From NCBI GenBank assembly GCA_003149065.1, contig QGFZ01000001.1, forward strand, positions 372,001-436,000: DNA of 64,000 nt, in the 5' to 3' direction. A program made the position numbers and the translations under genes. This document shows positions 53,311-61,921 of the stretch, piece after piece. Under the pieces are notes generated by a model. The model did not search any database and had not been told where the DNA came from. It was given only the letters and a program-made list of their open reading frames with translations. The DNA is from Ruminococcaceae bacterium R-25. GTDB lineage: Bacteria; Bacillota; Clostridia; Saccharofermentanales; Saccharofermentanaceae. The number at the start of each line of letters is the position of its first letter. Position 1 is the first letter of the stretch.

Positions 53311-54840
53311 TTAAACTAGCTTAGCTACAGTTTCCAGTTCTTCCCAAACCTTTACCATGGCATAAGTATCGAGTTCGCAGTATTTGAGAAGGTTGTGACG
53401 GGCTGTCTTCTGATCCTCCGGTGACATGTGCTGTATCTTAGGGAAGATGGTCATAGCTTCTCCGCCGTTGTGTACGCCTTCAAGATTGTGATAGTTCAGG
53501 CTGGGATCATCAGGGAAGATTGCCGGAAGTACGCTTTTAATGGAGAATGAACCGCCCATTTCCTTGTTATAGTACCAGCCAGACTGGAATGGTACGAGCA
53601 GGTCAACAATATTATTTCTGATGTTTGTAAGATGTTCTGCAAGATCAGGATAGGTCTCTGCCAGTTCCTTGATTCTTGTGCATTCAAAGGCCTTGTTATA
53701 TGCCGTTACGCAGACATTCATAGGAATATCCTCACATAAGCGCTCGGCAAGTGCTCTTCTGGGGTCTGTTCCTGATTCTGCAAGGAATTCCTTATGCTTA
53801 AGTTCGCCGCCTTCATGCTCAATGTAATGCAGAGAATATTGGAATGGAATCTGAGCATAAGGCTTTGTCCCGACATATTCAGGAATAACAGGCTGCATTG
53901 TTTCGAAATCCAGAAAGTATAAGGGATAAGAGAGCGACTGCATGAAAACAGCTATCTCTGTCTTATTTACATAGGTCCCTTTATCTTCGAGGGCAAATTC
54001 TATCTGTCTGAGCTGCTTTTCGTTGGTAATGGGGGCATTATCAATTAGATCTCTATATGTAATCCAGCCATTGTGGTAATACTCGAATTTCTTCTTAGAA
54101 GAGAGGCGGTAAAGCTTAAAGACAGACTGTTCCGGTATATTCTTGGAGCAGTATTTCCAGAATGAACAGTCATAAGGCTTTTTGCAGTAGATGCCAAGGT
54201 CAATATCCGGTTCTTCGTCTGAAGTAAGGACTTTCTCAGCTATAGCGAGGTTAGGCTCGATTTTGAGCGTTTCGGCAGGAACTTCATCTGAAACATCAGA
54301 TATAAAGAATAGCTGCGACAGATCAAGAGTGCCATCAAAGACGTAGTCTCCGTTAAGGCACACAAGATATGTTCCGGTTACTTTGACACCGCAATGCTCA
54401 AGAACATATTTCTGATATGAAATATCGGCAACATATACTTCCTTGTCATCGGTATACGAGCCGTCATCATTCATGTGTTTAGTTGAGCTTTTGACTTCAT
54501 AGATAGCCCAGCCGTCGCCATTCTTCTTAAGAATATCAACAGCACAATAAAGGCCGTTATAAGAAAAAGAGGCTTCGCAAATATTCTCAGTGCCTTTTTC
54601 CATCTCTATGACAGTCTTTTCAATCATTTTGGGGAGATCAAGCTTTTCTCCGTTATATGCAGTAACTTCAACGAAGTTTCCAAACAGTCCCATAGCTAGG
54701 TCGCCAACCATATTGCCTGCCACGAAACGTGCTTCCACCATTTCGTCTATGGTTGCAGCTTCGGGCTTATATTGTCTTAACCATGCTATTTTTGGGCACT
54801 GCCATAAGCCTGTGTACTTTGACTTGGATAGATAAACCAT
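53311..54840 (-). CDS. DUF2779-type protein: Cas4-like nuclease fused to an exonuclease-like domain
   Basis: 509 residues. The N-terminal 220 residues resemble a Cas4/RecB-type PD-(D/E)XK fold: first Cys at about residue 14 (LWQCPKIAWLRQ), LYCAVDILKK followed by IYEVKSSTK (D ... ExK), and a C-terminal cluster CKKPYDCSFWKYC that could complete a 4Fe-4S cluster with the first Cys. The C-terminal half begins YFLDFETMQPVIP, the DEDD-like Asp/Glu, with DTYAMVKVW near the end as the final Asp. Found in defence islands; the exact substrate is unknown. Confidence 0.75.
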   Translation of the reverse strand: MVYLSKSKYTGLWQCPKIAWLRQYKPEAATIDEMVEARFVAGNMVGDLAMGLFGNFVEVTAYNGEKLDLPKMIEKTVIEMEKGTENICEASFSYNGLYCAVDILKKNGDGWAIYEVKSSTKHMNDDGSYTDDKEVYVADISYQKYVLEHCGVKVTGTYLVCLNGDYVFDGTLDLSQLFFISDVSDEVPAETLKIEPNLAIAEKVLTSDEEPDIDLGIYCKKPYDCSFWKYCSKNIPEQSVFKLYRLSSKKKFEYYHNGWITYRDLIDNAPITNEKQLRQIEFALEDKGTYVNKTEIAVFMQSLSYPLYFLDFETMQPVIPEYVGTKPYAQIPFQYSLHYIEHEGGELKHKEFLAESGTDPRRALAERLCEDIPMNVCVTAYNKAFECTRIKELAETYPDLAEHLTNIRNNIVDLLVPFQSGWYYNKEMGGSFSIKSVLPAIFPDDPSLNYHNLEGVHNGGEAMTIFPKIQHMSPEDQKTARHNLLKYCELDTYAMVKVWEELETVAKLV

Positions 54841-54948
54841 AGCAACCTCCCCAATGCGAAATACATAATCATTATATCTTTCGAAGATTGATGCAGTCTA
54901 TATTTTTCTTGTCCCTTGTTCAATTTGTGACTGGGAAATGCGAATTTG

Positions 54949-54963
54949 TTATCGAACCGATAA
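54949..54963. promoter_or_regulatory. Palindrome upstream of the DUF2779 gene
   Basis: TTATCG-aac-CGATAA is a perfect 6-bp inverted repeat about 110 bases upstream of the DUF2779 start, in the 250-base divergent region. A possible repressor site. Confidence 0.4.
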
Positions 54964-55088
54964 TAAATCGCTTATGATACGGAAATAACGTTGTGAACTA
55001 GCCATGTTTTTGAAATGAAATACACAACATCTTGTGAGATTTTATTACTCAGTCGCTTTATTAGAGTTACTTTACCGAAGGAAAACAG

Positions 55089-55295
55089 ATGATAAGCTGC
55101 ACAGGGATGCCTTTACTCTTTTTGAAAGACTCTTTGATTTTACCGACGAAAATTAAAGGAGATATCCTCGGAAGAATGAAGGCTTATGAAGATGCCCTTT
55201 TGGATATATGGTCTATATTGCCGGAAAGTGAAGAGGATTATAACGATTCCCAGAAAGTCAAAGTGATCAGTAAGGTTAAAGAAAACATCATATAA
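55089..55295 (+). CDS. Small hypothetical protein, start uncertain
   Basis: Up to 68 residues. The first ATG at 55089 has no ribosome binding site; an internal ATG at 55176 (15 bases after GGAG) would leave a 39-residue acidic peptide MKAYEDALLDIWSILPESEE that recalls short antitoxin or Fic-antitoxin-like tails. It is immediately followed by the second structured element, which parallels the antitoxin/Doc arrangement at 51.6-52.2 kb. It may be a remnant of a lost TA module. Confidence 0.4.
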   Translation: MISCTGMPLLFLKDSLILPTKIKGDILGRMKAYEDALLDIWSILPESEEDYNDSQKVKVISKVKENII

Positions 55296-55299
55296 ATGC

Positions 55300-55386
55300 T
55301 ATAATTTAAATAAGAAGATGGGTTTATACCTCTTCGCTCGACTAAGGACAGGATCCTCGGGCATGCACCACATACCGGGGATTCTT
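55300..55386 (+). ncRNA. Structured RNA-like element, copy 2
   Basis: Same order as copy 1: TATAAT (55300-55305), GAAGATGG/CCTCTTC stem with a bulged T, then GATCCTCGG paired with CCGGGGATT and the loop word TGCACCACAT. Several base changes between copies keep pairing (C-G to T-G and the inner three pairs), supporting a conserved structure. Unlike copy 1 no T run follows; a C-rich stretch and a G-quadruplex motif follow instead. Confidence 0.65.
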
Positions 55387-55421
55387 GCCATTCCATAAGC
55401 CCCCATCGCATTCCCCATTCA

Positions 55422-55436
55422 GGGAGGGTGGGTGGG
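55422..55436 (+). other. G-quadruplex motif
   Basis: GGGAGGGTGGGTGGG: four G3 runs with single-base loops, the most stable class of parallel quadruplex. CCCCC and CCCC tracts lie 15-25 bases upstream and could pair with it. It lies about 105 bases before the McrB start codon within an AT-rich island. Confidence 0.75.
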
Positions 55437-55542
55437 AAGCTCTGATTTCCTTCATTTCTTAAGTCTGATTCTTCTCAATTGATATAATGATATAATTTAA
55501 AATATATTTAGTTTTTCTATAGTGAAATTGGAGATAACTAAG

Positions 55543-57702
55543 ATGTTGAGAGAACTAATATCTAGAATCAGTAGTGAATACCCTACAGGGTTGATAGGAA
55601 TCAAATCTGATCATCCATATTCTGTTTTGTTAAGTGATAGAGCCCCTGAAGTTATAAATTCGCTAGGAATAATTGAGGATTCTTGTTACTTAATACAAGG
55701 GAGTGCTGGGAATGGCAAATTAGCATGTGTTCCGTGGGTTGCGATATTTGATCTGAATGTTACACTTTCAGCTCAGAGAGGGCAGTATATTGTTTATTTG
55801 AGAGCTGGTAATGGTGATGTTTTTTTAACGTTTAATCAGGGATGTTCATCTTTTGAAAAACAATACAAACCTTTAAATCAAGCGCTCTTAAAGATAAGTG
55901 AGTCAGCTAAGATTATTCAAAATAATATAGAACATAGAGGATTTTCTATTGACGGAATTGATCTGCTATTTCCTAGTCAGAAAATGGCTAAAGAGTATCA
56001 AGCAGGAACTATTCTTTCTAAAAGGTATCGTGCTGATAATATTCCGAGTGAAGAAGAATTGCGATCAGATCTTAGTGAGATGATCACTGTATATAAGAAT
56101 TATGTAGAGGTTTTCCCTCCGAAGAAGAGTTCGTGGCTTTTGACATATAATCCTGAGGAGTTTCCGTATGAAGATTATGAACAGCATAGAATTGAAACAC
56201 TCAACGGAAATCCTCCAACTGTACAATGGTTATGTAAAAGTAAGCAACCATTACTTGGTGATCGTGTGTATCTATTAAGACTTGGCAATGTTGAAACTAA
56301 TGGCATTATTGCTTCTGGATATGTTACTAGAGTGAGTTATCAAGCACCGCATTACAATCCGCAAGCTCACCCTGGAAATGTCTCGCATATCGAATTTGTA
56401 TATGACATTATGCTTGAACAGAACAGCGATGATTATTTAAAACAATCAGACCTTAGGGCTGCTTTTCCTGAACAGGATTGGAGTCCGCAGGGGTCGGGAA
56501 TTGAAGTCAAAGAGTTTTATAAAGATAGACTAGAAAGGGCATGGAAATTATTAGATATCGAAGGAAGTGCTGAAAACGTGCCAAATCAAATTCAAGTAAT
56601 TGAAAATATAAAGCATTATATAGAGAATGAAGGCTTTTCCTATCCTTCTCACATGATAGAGAATTTCTATTTAAGTCTTAAGAGCAAGCCCTTTGTTATA
56701 CTTGCGGGCACATCAGGAACAGGAAAGACAAAATTGGTTAGTTTATTTGCAGAAGCAATTGGCGCCGCTGACAACTACAAATTGATACCTGTTCGTCCTG
56801 ATTGGTCAGACTCTTCTGATTTGTTTGGACATGTAGATCTTAATGGACGGTTCAAGGCGGGTGCTCTATTAAATGTTGTAAAAAAGGCTAATTCAGACTT
56901 AGGCAATCCATACATTGTTTGTCTCGATGAAATGAATTTAGCTAGAGTTGAATACTATTTAAGTGATTTTCTTTCGATTATTGAAACTCGTAAGTTAGAA
57001 GCCAATCGATTAGTTACACAGCCATTAGTTGAAAAAGAGGCTTTTAGAGATGATGTTGAAGCTTTCGAAGAATATGGAAAACTATATTGGCCTGAAAATT
57101 TGTATTTGGTCGGGACTGTTAATATGGATGAGACAACTTTTCCGTTTAGCAAGAAAGTGCTTGATAGAGCTAATACAATTGAATTCAATTATGTAAATCT
57201 CAAACCAAATATTACAAGGCGCGAATATACACCGACAGTCCTTACGAATGATTTCCTCAAAACTAGGTATATTTCACTGGGACAGTGTAGTGACACTGCA
57301 TTAGTAGAAAAAATATCGACAGAATTAGGAAACATTAATAGCAAGCTTGAGAAAGCCAATTGCCATATTGGATACCGTATTCGTGACGAAATTGTGTATT
57401 ATTTAATGAATAATAAGGTAGATGGATCATTGCTTTCTTATGAGGAGGCGATGGATTTTGAGATTATGCAAAAGATATTGCCGAGGATTCAAGGAAGTTC
57501 TACTGTAATAAAAACTATGCTTTGCGAATTGTTTAAGCTCTTTGTAGTTGGGTTTGATTATAAGCCTTTAGATAATGATGTATACGAAAAAATGAATAGT
57601 TTGTTCAATACTGGTTTCGTAAAGTATCCAAACAGCGCAAGAAAGATTGCTTTTATGGTTAGGAGATACGAAGAGGATGGGTTCACTTCATACTGGCTCT
57701 GA
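55543..57702 (+). CDS. McrB-like AAA+ GTPase with DUF3578 (MrcB) N-terminal domain
   Basis: 719 residues from the ATG at 55543 (GGAG 9 bases before). Residues 1-190 match the MrcB N-terminal domain (DUF3578) used for modified-DNA recognition. The AAA+ domain has Walker A GTSGTGKT (residues 389-396), RPDWSDSSDLFGHVDLNGRF, Walker B IVCLDEMNLARVEYY and the NMDETTFPFSKKVLDRA sensor/arginine region characteristic of McrB GTPases. With McrC it restricts DNA carrying modified cytosines. The next gene overlaps its 3' end by 26 bases. Confidence 0.88.
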   Translation: MLRELISRISSEYPTGLIGIKSDHPYSVLLSDRAPEVINSLGIIEDSCYLIQGSAGNGKLACVPWVAIFDLNVTLSAQRGQYIVYLRAGNGDVFLTFNQGCSSFEKQYKPLNQALLKISESAKIIQNNIEHRGFSIDGIDLLFPSQKMAKEYQAGTILSKRYRADNIPSEEELRSDLSEMITVYKNYVEVFPPKKSSWLLTYNPEEFPYEDYEQHRIETLNGNPPTVQWLCKSKQPLLGDRVYLLRLGNVETNGIIASGYVTRVSYQAPHYNPQAHPGNVSHIEFVYDIMLEQNSDDYLKQSDLRAAFPEQDWSPQGSGIEVKEFYKDRLERAWKLLDIEGSAENVPNQIQVIENIKHYIENEGFSYPSHMIENFYLSLKSKPFVILAGTSGTGKTKLVSLFAEAIGAADNYKLIPVRPDWSDSSDLFGHVDLNGRFKAGALLNVVKKANSDLGNPYIVCLDEMNLARVEYYLSDFLSIIETRKLEANRLVTQPLVEKEAFRDDVEAFEEYGKLYWPENLYLVGTVNMDETTFPFSKKVLDRANTIEFNYVNLKPNITRREYTPTVLTNDFLKTRYISLGQCSDTALVEKISTELGNINSKLEKANCHIGYRIRDEIVYYLMNNKVDGSLLSYEEAMDFEIMQKILPRIQGSSTVIKTMLCELFKLFVVGFDYKPLDNDVYEKMNSLFNTGFVKYPNSARKIAFMVRRYEEDGFTSYWL

Positions 57703-59518
57703 TGATTTGATTTATATAGAGACCGAACTTTTCTCATTAACTATAAAAGGACCGGATTCTCACCCAGATCTTCCGGGAGTTTCATTCTCGGATAAAGAGT
57801 CAAGCGTAGTTATTTCAAGTATTGAAGATCTTAGTTTTGTCGAGGTTCTTGGTGAACAAGAATTATCTGATTCATTTTCTATTGGTGAATCTTCAATTCT
57901 AAAATACAAGACAAAGCCATTGTTCTTTGAACAACAACGATATGAGCTTGTAATCGAGCCGTCAGGGGAACATAATGTTGAGTTTTTTCATGACAATCCA
58001 TATATTCGTGACAGTATCTCTCAAACTGGTCGAAGCAAAAAACTGTTAACGGGAATAATAAATTTTGGAAATGATATTGGATATTCAGACCTGTTTATAA
58101 AGGTGGATGGCATTATTGTTCTAAAATTGACTATAGAAGTATTTCCAACAAAAATTGACTATAAAACTGACTACGAGCAAATAATAGATGACATAACAAA
58201 AGAAATATATAATTTGATTTTTGATTGCTTCAAAAAGACATATCAGTCTTTTGGGATTTCTTCAATAAAAAAATCTTCTTATGTTGAATTCTTTGCAATA
58301 ATTAATACGTTGTACGAAAGATTTATTGCCTCAGCCGATATTGTTTTGCGCAATCCACATCATGTGTTAGTCAAAGACCATGAAGTATTACCATGGTATA
58401 AAACAAGACAAACAGATAATATAACAATAAAATGGATGGAAAAACATCCTGATAAAGTAAGACTAAATTCAATCGGCCAGATTTCATGCGAAAAAACAAT
58501 GGCTGTTAAAAAACATGTTACTTATGATACAAAAGAGAATCGCCTTACAAAGTATATGTTGCTCCAAACTGTAAAGCGTTTAGAAATGTTTAAACATTTA
58601 TATTTACAAATGTCTCGGAAGTCGGATGAGGAGAGAATTAACAGAATAAACAAAATGTGCGCTGGTATTCGTCAACGCTGCAATGCTGGTTTTATGAAGG
58701 CTGTTGCAGAAGCACCTGGTGATTCAGGCATGTCATTAGTATTTAATATGGCCCCGGGTTATAGAAATTTATATAAAATCTATCTCCTATTGCAACGCGG
58801 ATTATCAATAACAGGTTTTCTGTATAATTCGTCTGAAAAAGATATTGCTGTTCTCTATGAATATTGGTGTTTTATTAAGCTTAATAGTATTTTAAGAGAG
58901 AAATATGAGCTTGAATCGCAGGATGTTATTCAAATTAGAAACGACGGCTTGTCTGTTGGATTAATACAAGGAAAAGGTAGCCATATTGAGTATGTAAATA
59001 CGAATAGTGGGGAAAAGATTACTTTAGCATATAATCATTCTTTTGATAGATTGCCTACTGTTAATCAAAAGCCAGATAATGTTCTTAGCTTAAAAAAGAA
59101 TGGTTCGGGGACATCATATGAGTATGTATTTGATGCAAAATATAGAATTAATCCATCGGGAATAGATTCTGAATATTATAAAGCTGGTTATCATACTCCG
59201 GGACCCGAAATAGATACTATTAATACTATGCATAGATATAGAGATGCTATTGTATCTCGTAACGGTGCCTCACCCTTTGAACGATTGATGTTTGGTGCTT
59301 ATGTGCTTTTTCCTTATAAGAATAGAGATGAGTATAAAGAGCACCCATTTTTCAAGAGTATTGACGCAGTAAATATTGGAGGTTTGCCGTTTTTGCCAGA
59401 AGAGACTGCTTTAGTAGAAGCACAACTCGATAAATTAATCGCTGAAACCCCTGAGAATGTTTACAGACGAACAATATTACCAAACGGCATTGATGATTTC
59501 TACCAAAGAATAAATTAA
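57677..59518 (+). CDS. McrC-like nuclease subunit (DUF2357 / PD-(D/E)XK)
   Basis: 613 residues from the ATG at 57677, 11 bases after AGGAG and overlapping the McrB gene. The N-terminal 250 residues form the DUF2357-type region; the C-terminal part has the PD-(D/E)XK nuclease core with YEYVFDAKYRINPSG (D-A-K at about 487-489) preceded by PDNVLSLKKNG. It is the cutting subunit of a type IV restriction system with the preceding AAA+ GTPase. It is longer than E. coli McrC (about 350 residues). Confidence 0.85.
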   Translation: MGSLHTGSDDLIYIETELFSLTIKGPDSHPDLPGVSFSDKESSVVISSIEDLSFVEVLGEQELSDSFSIGESSILKYKTKPLFFEQQRYELVIEPSGEHNVEFFHDNPYIRDSISQTGRSKKLLTGIINFGNDIGYSDLFIKVDGIIVLKLTIEVFPTKIDYKTDYEQIIDDITKEIYNLIFDCFKKTYQSFGISSIKKSSYVEFFAIINTLYERFIASADIVLRNPHHVLVKDHEVLPWYKTRQTDNITIKWMEKHPDKVRLNSIGQISCEKTMAVKKHVTYDTKENRLTKYMLLQTVKRLEMFKHLYLQMSRKSDEERINRINKMCAGIRQRCNAGFMKAVAEAPGDSGMSLVFNMAPGYRNLYKIYLLLQRGLSITGFLYNSSEKDIAVLYEYWCFIKLNSILREKYELESQDVIQIRNDGLSVGLIQGKGSHIEYVNTNSGEKITLAYNHSFDRLPTVNQKPDNVLSLKKNGSGTSYEYVFDAKYRINPSGIDSEYYKAGYHTPGPEIDTINTMHRYRDAIVSRNGASPFERLMFGAYVLFPYKNRDEYKEHPFFKSIDAVNIGGLPFLPEETALVEAQLDKLIAETPENVYRRTILPNGIDDFYQRIN

Positions 59519-59567
59519 TATTCGCCGGAGCTTTTGTTTTGGATGAGTGTCGGGCACAAAGATATGA

Positions 59568-59714
59568 ATAGTTGAAGCCAAAGACTATGTAAAAACAGAA
59601 AAAAGCTGCAACGATGATCCTCTTTATATTGATTTTGTTAGGAAAAAATATGATAAGTACTATAACAAAGTTACGAAATATAAGGAGTATATAGACTGCT
59701 TGAGCGATGAGTAG
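59568..59714 (+). pseudogene. Remnant of a degraded gene between McrC and the methyltransferase
   Basis: A 48-codon open frame without a start codon (59568-59714) encodes a charged, aromatic peptide (DPLYIDFVRKKYDKYYNKVT). Just upstream in another frame, 59,530-59,574 reads GAFVLDECRAQRYE before a stop, as if a frameshift broke a longer gene. Both look coding rather than random. The family is unknown; only the tail survives. Confidence 0.35.
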
Positions 59715-59801
59715 TAGATAATATATTTTCATAGCAGCATAGAATTTGTATAGTTCCTGGATTTTTTTGTTTTATTGTGATACTATGGCTTAAATACATG
59801 C

Positions 59802-61181
59802 ATGGAGGATAGTTTCTTGTACGCGATAGATTTGTTTTGCGGAGCAGGTGGTTGTTCAGAAGGATTGATACAAGCTGGATTTGATATATTATTCAGTTCT
59901 GACATCAGCGATATGGTTGAACTTACATATCGCAATCGTCATGAACAATTAGGTCTGCACCAAGGCTATAACACTTGGTTTGAAAGAAGCGACATAAGAG
60001 ACCTTACTGGAAAGCAGATTTGGGACAGGATCAGAAGTCTGGAATGGTTTTGTAATGGTGAACGCCAAGCGCCTAAGGACATTGATTTGATGATCGGCGG
60101 GCCAAGTTGTCAGGGCTTTTCCCGTGCAGGCAAGAGGGATGTTCACGATCCAAGAAATATGTTATTTGGAGAGTATGTGAGGGTTGTTCATGAGGTAAAA
60201 CCCAAATATATTGTATTAGAAAATGTAGAGGGTTTTATGGATATGCAATTCTTAGGCTATAAGGGATTGGATATCAGGGATGATAACGATAATGTAATTG
60301 AGATTGGACCGATATATCCTGATGGTTCAGTTACACCGGATATCTTAAGAGCTGAGTTAAAAAGAATAGGTTATCAAACCCTTGAACCTAGAATATTGAA
60401 TGCAGCTGATTATGGTGTTCCACAACGAAGAAACAGAGTTATTTTTATTGGTTATAGAAATGGGCAAAAGGCTCCCTCGTATCCCAAACCAAAAGTTGAT
60501 AAGGATCAGTATGTATCCTTAGCTGATGCGGTAGGGGATTTAATAGTGTCAACCAAAATTAGACGAAAAGTTAATCCTCAATTGACTGAATACCAGTTGG
60601 CAAGTAGAAATGGAAGAACCCCTGACGTTAATGGAAGACCGATTCCGTTGTCAGGTGATGAAACATGTACAGCCTTGCCGAATGTTTCGGATATTGTAAC
60701 TGAAAGATTCAGTTTATTTAAACAAGGTGAATCTGGAGCAAATTTAAGAAAAAGGATTATGAAATATGGTATATCTCTAAATCGCTGTAGTAATCTGATA
60801 CAGTATTGTTCAGAGCAATTAGGGCTTGAACCGAATGAGGTCATTGATCTTTATAAGAGTGGAAAAGCCAATGCAGAACAAATAGATATTCTTCTTACTA
60901 AGAAAAATGTCAGACAGCGTTGGGCTGCTGATCAGCCGGCAGCGACGGTGGTGAGTATTCCTGATGATTATATTAGTCCGTGGGAGCCAAGAACATTTAG
61001 CGTCAGAGAGATGGCTCGATTTCAGTCTTTTGATGATTCATTTGAGTTTTTAGGAAAGAGAACTACAGGCGGACTATTGCGTAGAGTAGAAGTTCCTCAA
61101 TATACGCAAGTCGGAAATGCTGTTCCGCCTTTGTTGGCACGGGCTGTAGCGGAAAGTATAGCTGCCGTTCTACAAGAATAA
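59802..61181 (+). CDS. DNA (cytosine-5) methyltransferase of a type II R-M system
   Basis: 459 residues. Motif I DLFCGAGGCSEGLIQAG; motif IV GGPSCQGFS with the catalytic Cys at residue 103 (the usual PPCQ is PSCQ here); motif VI VLENVEGF; motif VIII VPQRRNRVIFIG; motif X QVGNAVPP. The target recognition domain lies between about residues 255 and 380. The first ATG has no ribosome binding site; a TTG at 59817 stands eight bases after GGAGG and may be the true start. It would methylate the site cut by the MvaI/BcnI-type enzyme. Confidence 0.92.
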   Translation: MEDSFLYAIDLFCGAGGCSEGLIQAGFDILFSSDISDMVELTYRNRHEQLGLHQGYNTWFERSDIRDLTGKQIWDRIRSLEWFCNGERQAPKDIDLMIGGPSCQGFSRAGKRDVHDPRNMLFGEYVRVVHEVKPKYIVLENVEGFMDMQFLGYKGLDIRDDNDNVIEIGPIYPDGSVTPDILRAELKRIGYQTLEPRILNAADYGVPQRRNRVIFIGYRNGQKAPSYPKPKVDKDQYVSLADAVGDLIVSTKIRRKVNPQLTEYQLASRNGRTPDVNGRPIPLSGDETCTALPNVSDIVTERFSLFKQGESGANLRKRIMKYGISLNRCSNLIQYCSEQLGLEPNEVIDLYKSGKANAEQIDILLTKKNVRQRWAADQPAATVVSIPDDYISPWEPRTFSVREMARFQSFDDSFEFLGKRTTGGLLRRVEVPQYTQVGNAVPPLLARAVAESIAAVLQE

Positions 61182-61203
61182 TCAAAATAAATCATAAATA
61201 TAT

Positions 61204-61242
61204 AAAGCCTTGTACGAAAGAACGTACAGGGCTTTATTTTTC
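61204..61242 (+). terminator. Terminator after the methyltransferase gene
   Basis: AAAGCCTTGTAC pairs with GTACAGGGCTTT (12 bp, one T-G wobble), followed by ATTTTTC. Confidence 0.88.
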
Positions 61243-61290
61243 GTGTTCAATTATGTTTCTTTGTCTTTTAGAACTAAGAAATCTATTTAA

Positions 61291-61355
61291 GACCGCGCCC
61301 TTTAATATGCGGTCCTAAAATCAATAGAACCGTATAAATGCGGTCCCAAAGTCAT
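61291..61355. promoter_or_regulatory. Candidate C-box operators upstream of the controller gene
   Basis: The word ATGCGGTCCyAAArTCA occurs at 61307 and 61338, 31 bases apart (three helix turns). Each is preceded by a GACCGC or GAACCG half, giving inverted repeats GACCGC/GCGGTC and ACCG/CGGT. The layout matches two dimer sites for a controller protein. Confidence 0.65.
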
Positions 61356-61411
61356 TTACTGCCTTTTGTTCCAAATTTTAGAATGAATTAACAAGGAATT
61401 AGGAGCAGTAT

Positions 61412-61906
61412 ATGAAAAAAAGTGAAAGAGCTATAAGAAACGATTACTTGCCTGTAGCAAGTGTATTTGGACGAAATATTAAGTCTTTTCGAAACATAGA
61501 TGGAAGTTCGATAAGAGATTTTTCGAAGAAGATCAGATATGACAGAAACCGCTTGTCTGATCTTGAAGAGGGTTTTCAGAATATTCGATTAAGTACTGCA
61601 ATTAGAATTGCCAAAGCTATTGATGTCAGACTCGATTTACTCTTTGATAAAAGTTTTATTGATGATCATGAGCGATTTCTACATGAACATTTCATAAATC
61701 TTGATTATTTAAGCTTATTTATATCAAACGTTGAGAAGAAGATTAAGAATTCATCACTCAAGAAAACAAATACTTTTAGCCATACTGAAAAGGCCTTTAG
61801 GATTTTAGGTCATAAGGTTTCTGACCCTATGATTGGCTCTCTCGGAGAGATGGCTGAAGAATTAAATGTTCCGTTGTCTGAATTACTTAAAGAAAAGAAT
61901 TCCTGA
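61412..61906 (+). CDS. XRE-family helix-turn-helix controller protein of the R-M system
   Basis: 164 residues behind TTAGGAGC. HTH in residues 14-66 (GRNIKSFRNIDGSSIRDFSK, DRNRLSDLEEGFQNIRLSTA, IRIAKAIDVRLDLLF). Such controllers set the timing of the endonuclease relative to the methyltransferase. The protein is longer than classic C proteins (about 80 residues) with an extra C-terminal region, which could bind a second partner. The endonuclease start follows 15 bases after its stop. Confidence 0.85.
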   Translation: MKKSERAIRNDYLPVASVFGRNIKSFRNIDGSSIRDFSKKIRYDRNRLSDLEEGFQNIRLSTAIRIAKAIDVRLDLLFDKSFIDDHERFLHEHFINLDYLSLFISNVEKKIKNSSLKKTNTFSHTEKAFRILGHKVSDPMIGSLGEMAEELNVPLSELLKEKNS

Positions 61907-61921
61907 TTGGAGGTTGATAAC

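Noticed and set aside
52090..55386. Integron-type attC sites around gene cassettes
   Set aside because: No GTTRRRY/RYYYAAC core pair at the ends and no integron integrase; the tyrosine integrase present is of the Tn916 type.
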